Origin: Bin55 sp009840545
GTDB lineage: Bacteria; Pseudomonadota; Gammaproteobacteria; Pseudomonadales; Azotimanducaceae
Length of the DNA: 64,000 bases
Direction: 5' to 3'
Assembly (NCBI GenBank): GCA_965208815.1
Contig: OZ242357.1
Span: 3,224,001 to 3,288,000, forward strand
The position numbers were made by a program, and so were the translations under genes. Shown here piece after piece: positions 57,535-64,000 of this stretch. Positions within the stretch are counted from its first letter, which is position 1; each line of letters begins with the position of its first letter. The notes under the pieces are model-generated. The model was not told the DNA's origin, searched no databases, and worked only from the letters and a program-made list of their open reading frames with translations.

Positions 57535-58069
57535 GTGTGCGCTATCTTTTGTAAGACTAGAGTCGGCTAGCGATTTATCCGAGATGGAAGTGTAGCTTTT
57601 TAGGGATTTAACAATCCTTTCTGACGAGTCCGTGAATTTCTTTGGATGGAATCAACGGGGTAGCTTTACGGTTCAAGTTGTGGTAATTGAAATCTTGCCG
57701 TCACTGTGCTCATTCCACGACGTACGTGCGGAAACAGCCCACGCGACGGAATAGTTGGCATAAAATAGTGATTTTTAGTACAGCATTCCGTCGAAGATGC
57801 TCTTTAGTATCACTTCCGCCCATTTGAGAGCCAGCAACTACGCGTGTAAAAGTCAGAAAATTGGAACCTTCCGGATCGAAAGTGATAAAAACGAAAGCAA
57901 GGATTTTCGACCAATCAAGAGTGGTTTGCCGAGAACAAGCAAGGCGTCTCGACTAGAATCTATAGATGTTTGAACTACAATAAATTTTGAGTCTGCCTAG
58001 TACTGGTGATTGCTACCTTGGACTGCACATGAACATTGACAAACCCGAACAGGCCCTCGAGGATTTTAT
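57535..58069. other. Intergenic region before IS5-type copy 3
   Basis: AT-rich, with no gene or structured RNA recognised. Confidence 0.45.
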
Positions 58070-59406
58070 GGGCACGTCTATTAATTGACGATTTTGTCGA
58101 TTGTCTGCGGTGTTGCAGCAGGAACGCAACATTTTGGGGCTAACATAGGGGTTGTTCCAAACTACCGTTGCTTTTCTCGCATGACACGCACCGTTCGACC
58201 TTCCGAAGCCGACCTGCTTCCCGACTCGTCCATGTTTGCCTCGCTGGAGCGTTCGAAGGACACGCATCTGGAGAAGATGGATTGTCTGTTCGACTGGGAG
58301 CGGTTCCGGGAAACCCTGGAGAGGGCGTGGCCGTGGACGCGCCACGACGCGAGGCCGGGTCGTCCCTCGTGGGACGCGGTTTCGATGTTCAAGGTTCTGG
58401 TGGTGGGCAAGACCAAGGGCGATCTTTCGGACGAGGCTCTGGAGGATCTGTGCCGCCATCACGCGCGGGTGGTGCGGTTTCTGGGACTGAGTCCGGGCAC
58501 GGGTCCGGACGCGAAGACCATCCACAAGTACCGCAAGGCTCTGGAGAGGCGGGGCGTCATGGACCAGGTGTTCGAGGAGATGGAGGCGATCGCCCGGGAG
58601 AGGGGGTTCGCGATGAAGGACGGCTGCATGATCGACGCCAGCGTGGTGGAGGTTCCGGTGCGGCGACTGAAGAAGGAGGAGCGGGAGACGATCGACGGGG
58701 GCGGCAGGCCCCGATGGAAGCCTTCGAAGCGGCGGCAGAAGGACCTCGACGCGCAGTGGACGAGGAAGGGCTCGAAGTCGTTCTTCGGCTACAAGCGCCA
58801 TGTGGTGGTGGACGTGAGGCACAAGCTGATCCGCGCCGGCTCGGTGACTCCGGCCAACGTGCACGACGTCCAGGAGGCGGCGGGGCTTCTCGACAAGGTG
58901 CCGAAGCGGGGTCCGGTGTACGGCGACCGAGGCTACGACTCGCAGGAGCTGCGCGAAGGCATCCAGGGACGGTACCGCGTGCCGTGCCTCGCGTTCCGCG
59001 CTCCCAGAAAGGAGCGGGAGCCGTTGAGACAGGCTCGCGAGGAGGCCAACAAGTCGATCGCCAGGACCCGGGCTCGGGTGGAGCATGTCTTCGGATCGAT
59101 CCGCAACGACATGAAAGTTGACAAGCACCGCGGCGTGGGTCTGAAGCGGGCCCGCTCGGAACTCCTCTTGGAGCACGTCGTGTACAACATGAGACGTCTG
59201 GTCCATCTGGTGGAGGTCGAAAGCGCTCCTGGGTAGCGTCGGTGCCTCAGTGCGCCCGAAATCCGACACCGGACCGAAAAAGCAGGCTTGAAGCCTGCAC
59301 AGGGGACGCGCAACTTGGCCAAATCAAACGAATATCGAAGATTCCGGCGATTCTCTCCCCTAAACGACTACTCGCCAGTCCGAAAAACGCTTTAATAGAG
59401 GTGCCC
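58070..59406 (+). mobile_element. IS5-type insertion sequence, copy 3 (1,337 bp)
   Basis: Same ends and length as copies 1 and 2, with target duplication TTAT at 58066-58069 and 59407-59410. Its sequence matches copy 1 at every site I compared. Confidence 0.96.
58181..59236 (+). CDS. IS5-family DDE transposase (copy 3)
   Basis: 351 residues, apparently identical to copy 1, catalytic residues intact. Confidence 0.93.
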   Translation: MTRTVRPSEADLLPDSSMFASLERSKDTHLEKMDCLFDWERFRETLERAWPWTRHDARPGRPSWDAVSMFKVLVVGKTKGDLSDEALEDLCRHHARVVRFLGLSPGTGPDAKTIHKYRKALERRGVMDQVFEEMEAIARERGFAMKDGCMIDASVVEVPVRRLKKEERETIDGGGRPRWKPSKRRQKDLDAQWTRKGSKSFFGYKRHVVVDVRHKLIRAGSVTPANVHDVQEAAGLLDKVPKRGPVYGDRGYDSQELREGIQGRYRVPCLAFRAPRKEREPLRQAREEANKSIARTRARVEHVFGSIRNDMKVDKHRGVGLKRARSELLLEHVVYNMRRLVHLVEVESAPG

Positions 59407-59522
59407 TTATATTTGCCGCATTAACAGGAAATACCTGTAGTTCGTCATATAGTGAAGCAAGTTTGTCGCCTGAACCTGCCACATGTTAGAAGACAAAAGA
59501 AAAATTGTTGTTGTTGGGCCTC

Positions 59523-59564
59523 GTGGGAATGTGGGTAACTCGCCAGAGTTATCCACATTTCCAC
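59523..59564. repeat. Long hairpin with DnaA-box-like arms
   Basis: Two 19-bp arms, GTGGGAATGTGGGTAACTC and GAGTTATCCACATTTCCAC, pair at 17 of 19 positions around a GCCA loop. The right arm holds TTATCCACA, the DnaA-box consensus, and the left arm its one-mismatch complement. A T8 run follows at 59572. It lies close to the 3' side of the IS3-type element below and may be part of its end, a target of it, or an unrelated palindromic repeat. Confidence 0.55.
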
Positions 59565-59611
59565 AGGCCGCTTTTTTTTGAAAATTTTGCATTTTTCAAT
59601 TTGCGTCTCGA

Positions 59612-60469
59612 TCATTTCGCTCTCTCGTGTCGTCGCTCGAACTCCACGGGAGACAGGTATCCCAGAGCGGAATGCAGTCTCCGCGTGTTGTAGAACCCCT
59701 CGAGATAGTCGAAAATCATCGACTTCGCCTGCGCTCGATCCGCAAAGCGACTTCCAGGCTGCCGATCGATCAGCTCGGTCTCCAGAGTGGCGAAGAAGCT
59801 CTCCGCCATCGCGTTGTCGTAGCAGTCGCCCACCGAGCCCATCGAGATCGTGACGTCGGCGTCCTCGCACACTTTCCTGAAGTTTCCGGACGTGTACTGC
59901 GATCCGTGATCGGAATGATGCGTCACCCCGCTCCGTGGTCGGCGTCGCTCGACGGCCATCTCGAGGGCGCGGATCATCAGACCCTCCTTCTGGCGCGAAG
60001 CCATGGACCAGCCCACGATGCGGCGCGAGAACACGTCCTGCACCGCGGCCAGATACAGCGTCCCCTCCATCGTCGGAACGTAGGTCGCGTCCGCCACCCA
60101 GAGCTCGTTCGGACGCTCGGCCTCGAACTGGCGCCGGACCAGATCGGCGGCCACCTCGGACCCGTCCGATCGCGTGGTGACCCGGCGACGACGTCGGCAG
60201 ACGCCTCGAAGGCCGTCCGCCTTCATCAGGCGACCGATCCTTCGACGGCTCGCCCGAACCCCCAGCTCGCGAAGCGCCGCCTGGATGCGGGGCGCGCCGT
60301 AGATGCCGCGGGACTCGGCGTGGATCCGGCGAATGTGCTCCAGCAGCTCCCGATCCGCCGCCTCCCATCGCGACGGGGGTCGCTTCAGCCACGCATAGTA
60401 TCCGCTGCGGGAGACTCGCAGCACGCGACACATCGCGGCGATGCTGAACTCGGCCCGGTGCGCCTTCAT
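59612..60469 (-). CDS. IS3-family OrfB transposase
   Basis: A 285-residue protein with HTH_21 (IHAESRGIYGAPRIQAALRE) and rve domains. The catalytic residues are visible: Asp in ELWVADATYVPTMEG, Asp in THHSDHGSQYTSGNF and Glu in DNAMAESFFATLETEL. The C-terminal YNTRRLHSALGYLSPVEFE is typical of the IS3 group. It is distinct from the A-D family. Confidence 0.93.
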   Translation of the reverse strand: MKAHRAEFSIAAMCRVLRVSRSGYYAWLKRPPSRWEAADRELLEHIRRIHAESRGIYGAPRIQAALRELGVRASRRRIGRLMKADGLRGVCRRRRRVTTRSDGSEVAADLVRRQFEAERPNELWVADATYVPTMEGTLYLAAVQDVFSRRIVGWSMASRQKEGLMIRALEMAVERRRPRSGVTHHSDHGSQYTSGNFRKVCEDADVTISMGSVGDCYDNAMAESFFATLETELIDRQPGSRFADRAQAKSMIFDYLEGFYNTRRLHSALGYLSPVEFERRHERAK

Positions 60470-60753
60470 GAACTCGAAGACCGGCTTGGGGTCCTCGCGG
60501 TCTCCTTGGCGAACCAGGCCGTGGCCTTTGCCAAAATGTCCCGCTCCTCCTTGATGCGGGACAGCTCGCGGCGCAGCCGCCGAACCTCCTTCGAGTCGTC
60601 CTGCTCGCCGGGTCCGTCCGCCCGGTCGAGCCAGTTGCGTATCGTCTGCGACGTCGGCTCGAACTCCTCCGCCAGCGAGGAAACGCTGCGGCCGGATCGC
60701 GCCAGCGCGATCAGACGATCACGGTATTCCTTCGGATAATGCTTTCTGCCCAT
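60466..60753 (-). CDS. IS3-family OrfA
   Basis: A 95-residue protein starting at ATG 60753 with a GGAGG-type site upstream: MGRKHYPKEYRDRLIALARS, helix-turn-helix SVSSLAEEFEPTSQTIRNWL, then a leucine-zipper-like helix (LRRELSRIKEERDILAKATA). It overlaps OrfB. Confidence 0.9.
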   Translation of the reverse strand: MGRKHYPKEYRDRLIALARSGRSVSSLAEEFEPTSQTIRNWLDRADGPGEQDDSKEVRRLRRELSRIKEERDILAKATAWFAKETARTPSRSSSS

Positions 60754-60799
60754 GTAGGTCCTCCTTGGGTCATTGTGCATTGTCCTCTAACTCGTCGCA

Positions 60800-61562
60800 A
60801 CTCCAGCCACGCGAGGAAGCAGGCCTTGGTTGGATAGAAGGACAAAGTCCGGACTACTGTAAAGTTCACTGTATTGATTTGACTCAGCTGTTGTCGTTTT
60901 TGAAAGCGAGCCAACACGAAGTAGCAGATTCGATAGGCATGTTCGAACCATCAATCCGGCGTAAGAAAGTAATAGCCCGAATTTACAAGGAAACTAGAGA
61001 ACGTGGAACACTTGATGTTCTACGAAATGGGATCGATCACGGTCTAGATCATTTGGACCTCTTTTGTGGCAATCCAATTCCGGGAAACTCGGAGGCACTG
61101 AAGCAATTCAAGGAAAATCAATTCAGTGTGACACGTCATTTATACTATAGTTTGCGCGAACCGCACCGTAAATTGGACATCGTATTGTTCATAAATGGGC
61201 TCCCCGTCGTGACCTTAGAGTTTACAGACACTTTCACCAAGCAGACGTTAAACAATACTGTCCTGTTTATCCAAAACAACCGCGACACTCGCGAGAAACT
61301 ATTCGAGATGGGCCGTTGCATTGCACATTTTGCCGTCGACGATTACGAGGCGTTCTACTCTACGCATCTAAGAGGCAAGGATTCCCAGTTCGTTCCGTTG
61401 CGAAATAAGTGGACCGACAGTCCGAACAACATTACAAGCCAAGAATGCGTTTCGATTTCGCACATGCTGCTCAAAGAGTTCGCGGTGGATAGACTTGTTG
61501 ACAATCTGCAAAACTACACGCAGTTTTTGAGCATAGGAACGCCTCCACTACAAAGCCGCTGA
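60800..61562 (+). pseudogene. Fragment of a type I restriction HsdR N-terminal domain
   Basis: The frame carries HsdR-type segments: GWIEGQSPDYCKVHCIDLTQ, LLSFLKASQ, RGTLDVLRNGIDHG, FSVTRHLYYSLREPHRKLDI, VLFINGLPVVTLEFTD and MGRCIAHFAVDDYEAFYSTH. These belong to the N-terminal nuclease domain, including a LEF in place of the usual (A/T)ELK, so the nuclease Lys appears lost. Only about 230 of roughly 1,000 residues remain: the start is missing at the IS side and the frame ends at 61562. No hsdM or hsdS is in the window. Confidence 0.75.
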
Positions 61563-62637
61563 CTAACGAAATCAGGACTTAACTGAGCATCACGATCTCA
61601 TTTTCGTACGCTGTTCACTAACACTAGCCAAGTGCTAGCAAATTTCCATTGGTCACAGGCGAAAATGACAGCCTGTCTGCGACGTTAGTGAAGTATGTGC
61701 CTCAGCTAGTCCTATTACTCGCCGAACACTCGGATGCTAGCCGATCTGGTCCCAGCATTTCTAGGTATAGGTGTTGGCACTTTTGTAATTAGATTTTGAA
61801 ACCTTCGCCTTTCGCTGGATTCGATCCTCGCACGCCCTGAATAGGTGCACATAGAAGACCTGCACGAACCTCGGATACCCCTGCAGATCGCGGCTCTAGA
61901 CGCCTCTTGCCTAACGATTGTCGAACTACTTCCATGCGGGTGTGTTTGGCGTTGACTCTTGCGTGGCTGAAATGTCCCTTCCAACAGTCGCGTAACAAGC
62001 AGAAACGGTTCTCCAGCGGTTTCGCAAAATTTCTCCCAAAGGCCCAGCATAAACGAAAGTTCCTGGAAGACCATAGACTATGTATCCTTTAAGATCAATC
62101 ACTTGCAATATACCTAGGCCCGATCTGTCCTGTTTTCAGCCCTTAACTTCTTTAGATGTCTTTCCCCTTTCTTCTTCGTATAGATTATGTCATTTGAGGT
62201 TTCCTTTTTTCGGAGTTGCAGTTGATGTGATGAAATCGAATTTCGCGTTCTTCTATTCGACCTGTTTGCGCGATGGCAGTCGCCTCTCTGGCCATGATGG
62301 CATTCGAGGATCGGGACCCAAGCTTGAATTCGAGCTCGAAGCTCTAGTTTAGCCGCGGGTTCTCCCGGTCCCGAACTCAATCCTCTCCTCCATCAGCTGA
62401 AAACTGCCGCAAATCACCGTGAAAAGTTTCCTACGCAACCTTCGTCGAATTCCATATCGTGTCGAATCATCGGCCAAGCCGTGCGGGCATTGCCAGCTGA
62501 AGCTTTTTCGATTCCTCGTCGCGTCTTGAGGGCGGCAAGGCTCCGGACCGCCTCTTCTTGCGGAGTCGGTAGCAGTGGCGCAGCAGTTGATCCAGCATGG
62601 CCGTGACCATGACGTCGTCGCCCAGAACCGATCTCCG
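61563..62637. other. Decayed region with a possible IstB tail
   Basis: No intact gene. A minus-strand frame near 62510-62630 reads LGDDVMVTAMLDQLLRHCYR followed by LRKKRRSGALPP, like the C-terminus of an IS21-type IstB helper. Short frames at 61715-62074 are not recognised. A T-arm-like sequence near 61820 was considered and rejected as a tRNA. Confidence 0.35.
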
Positions 62638-63183
62638 TTACTCCACCACCTTGTCCAACGCCTTGCTGATCGCCCGAATTGAGGAAACTAGCAGAAGTAT
62701 CAAAGCCATCGCCAAACTCGCATAGAACACCCAGTGCTTCGTCGTGGTGAAGATCGAGGCGCAGAGAACTTGAATCTCGGAGATTTCGGGATACGTGGCC
62801 AGCATGAGCGAAATCTGGACATTCTCCGCAAGGTCGACAATCCCTCCAATGACGGGTGCCAGAGCAAGCCACCAAGTCGAATCGGTGACTCTGCATCGAT
62901 GGATCAGGCCGGCAAGGAATGTCACATAGACGACGGGAAACAAAGTGTCGAGCAGAAGACTCGACCACAAATATATCGTTCTTCCGTCCGATCCGTAGCC
63001 GTCCAGCAACGCCATCGCTTCAGTGTGCGTGTACCAGCTCTGCACGTCGAGCAATTCGCCCTCGATGGGCAACGCCGGAAACACAAGGAACAGAAGCATG
63101 ACCGAGACAAGGAACGTCAGAAACAACGTTCCGGCCCTCTCGGCAAATTGGAGATATTTCCCCAATGCTACGACCAGCATGCG
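62638..63183 (-). CDS. Four-TM membrane protein of unknown function (181 aa)
   Basis: ATG 63183 is chosen because it overlaps the upstream small gene and gives a clean start (MLVVALGKYLQFAERAGTLF). Hydrophobic segments include FLVSVMLLFLVFPALPI, WSSLLLDTLFPVVYVTFLAG, WWLALAPVIGGIVDLAENV and VFYASLAMALILLLVSSI. Conserved-looking loop residues (DLAENVQISLMLATYPEIS) suggest a real family of hypothetical membrane proteins. Function unknown. Confidence 0.72.
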   Translation of the reverse strand, partial: RMLVVALGKYLQFAERAGTLFLTFLVSVMLLFLVFPALPIEGELLDVQSWYTHTEAMALLDGYGSDGRTIYLWSSLLLDTLFPVVYVTFLAGLIHRCRVTDSTWWLALAPVIGGIVDLAENVQISLMLATYPEISEIQVLCASIFTTTKHWVFYASLAMALILLLVSSIRAISKALDKVVE

Positions 63184-63365
63184 ATGGCGGCTTTCTTGGC
63201 TATCTCTTTTCTTCGCTTCGCAGTGAGTGCCCTGGCTCTCGACTTGCCGCTTGGGCTTCCAACTCTCGAGGGGTCGTCCACGATCTCGCGGGTCGCTATC
63301 TTGGCGACATGCATCGCATTGCGAACCACGTCTGCGGGGCGCGTCTCGCCTTTGGGTCCACGCAT
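63168..63365 (-). CDS. Small basic protein (65 aa), conserved hypothetical type
   Basis: ATG 63365 has AGGAG seven bases upstream. It begins MRGPKGETRPADVVRNAMHV and ends with SRARALTAKRRKEIAKKAAI followed by ACWS, a common tail of small conserved proteins (RAxxLTxxRRxEIAxKAAxARW). It overlaps the membrane-protein gene by 16 bases, so they form an operon. The tail may bind nucleic acid. Confidence 0.68.
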   Translation of the reverse strand: MRGPKGETRPADVVRNAMHVAKIATREIVDDPSRVGSPSGKSRARALTAKRRKEIAKKAAIACWS

Positions 63366-63383
63366 CAATTGCTCCTATGAATG

Positions 63384-64000
63384 AACTCTGGCTATACATA
63401 TGTTCTACATATCTCTTCCAGCGTTCTATGAACCGTGGAGTAAAGGTTATACATCTGGACCGATTAGTCAATATATCAATAGGATATAGGTTGTGCTACT
63501 ACTCTGCTTGTCAACCAGTGGGATTCCGATGTCGGGTTGCTCGCTGAATACAAGAATCCGGGAGGCGAGCTTCATGAACTCGTCGGGATGAATCGGCGCG
63601 AGAACCTTAAATCTCATAGGCTGACAACAGCCCGGCACCAGCAGCTTCACTTGTCACAAATCGGATTGGACTTGAAAGATAACAGAAGCAAAGCCGTATC
63701 GAGAAAGCGGAAGAAACACGGCTCTGGATTCCAGGAGGCATCCTTGCCCGTAGAGTAGTTTTTAATTCACAATTCGGTCTATACCGAGCACCATATGACG
63801 AATGCAACCAAAGACTAAATGACCGCTGGCTTTGGGATCGGTCAGTAGATCGCATTGTTTATCGCAAACGCGCCGAGTTTGAGTTCTTCGGAGAAACTGC
63901 AGGCTTGTGATCTCATTGAGAAGAACATCATTGCGCATGGCAGGAACTATTTGAACTCCGTGGGATCGCATGGCAATTAGTCCAAGATTCTTCGAATTGC
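63384..64000. other. Right edge without a supported gene
   Basis: Short frames on both strands, none with a recognisable product or a good start site. A gene cut by the window edge is possible. Confidence 0.4.

Larger units (their letters stand above)
59612..60753 (-). mobile_element. Second IS3-type element (coding part; ends unresolved)
   Basis: OrfA and OrfB overlap by four bases in the usual -1 arrangement. I could not find convincing terminal repeats or a target duplication, so only the coding span is given. The element borders an HsdR fragment on its upstream side. Confidence 0.8.

Noticed and set aside
61795..61850. A tRNA-like T-arm (GGATCGAATCC on the minus strand)
   Set aside because: No acceptor stem, D-arm or anticodon arm can be placed around it.
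1..64000. CRISPR arrays, retron-like RNAs, rRNA or tRNA genes
   Set aside because: I saw no regularly spaced repeats, no reverse transcriptase and no conserved RNA cores while reading both strands; the large repeats are all insertion sequences.

Overview
The window looks like a piece of a Gram-negative bacterial chromosome, most likely a gammaproteobacterium. The reasons are a TonB-dependent outer-membrane receptor with a classic TonB box, a LacI regulator and beta-glycoside genes of the marine carbohydrate-degrader type, and lipoprotein and secreted-protein signals. This placement is an inference; no rRNA, tRNA or housekeeping marker is present. The host sequence appears roughly half GC, while the insertion sequences are visibly GC-richer.

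Region 1 (1.2-9.9 kb) is an ordered glycan-utilisation locus on the + strand: TonB-dependent receptor, LacI regulator, GH3 glycosidase, a clan GH-A glycosidase with a C-terminal Ig-like domain, and a GPH-type sugar:cation symporter. Junctions overlap or are tight, as expected for import, breakdown and uptake of a beta-glucan-like substrate.

Region 2 (10-41 kb) is an accessory, defence-like island with many broken genes. It holds two interrupted PD-(D/E)XK-type genes, a LA2681-type HEPN protein and a Panacea antitoxin whose membrane toxin gene was hit twice by the same IS. It also holds a PD-(D/E)XK nuclease, a frameshifted caspase-like gene, a second HEPN gene split by an IS5-type element and a compact CHAT-like protein. 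Its centre (19.4-25.4 kb) is the most interesting part. A tightly overlapping minus-strand operon encodes a 66-aa protein, two E2-like proteins (one carrying a Phd/YefM-like N-terminal segment), a ThiF/E1-like enzyme, a JAB/MPN metalloprotease and a metallo-beta-lactamase-fold protein. It is divergent from a second metallo-beta-lactamase gene that is translationally coupled to a patatin-like phospholipase. The shared control region carries two inverted repeats. I do not recognise this combination as a named system; neither a ubiquitin-like protein nor a CD-NTase is obvious.

Region 3 (41.7-64 kb) holds a 2,000-residue membrane-anchored subtilisin-like protease and a decayed paralogue of the region-1 symporter joined head to head to a decayed vanadium haloperoxidase. 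These are followed by a TlpA-like thioredoxin lipoprotein, an FG-GAP gene whose 5' end is replaced by an IS fragment, a truncated HsdR gene next to an IS3-type element, and two small overlapping genes near the right end.

Mobile DNA: three complete 1,337-bp IS5-type copies with 4-bp target duplications; three complete 1,397-bp IS3-type copies with 4-bp duplications plus one truncated copy; a second IS3-type element; and several transposase relics. Insertions with clean duplications let the original host genes be rebuilt in two cases.
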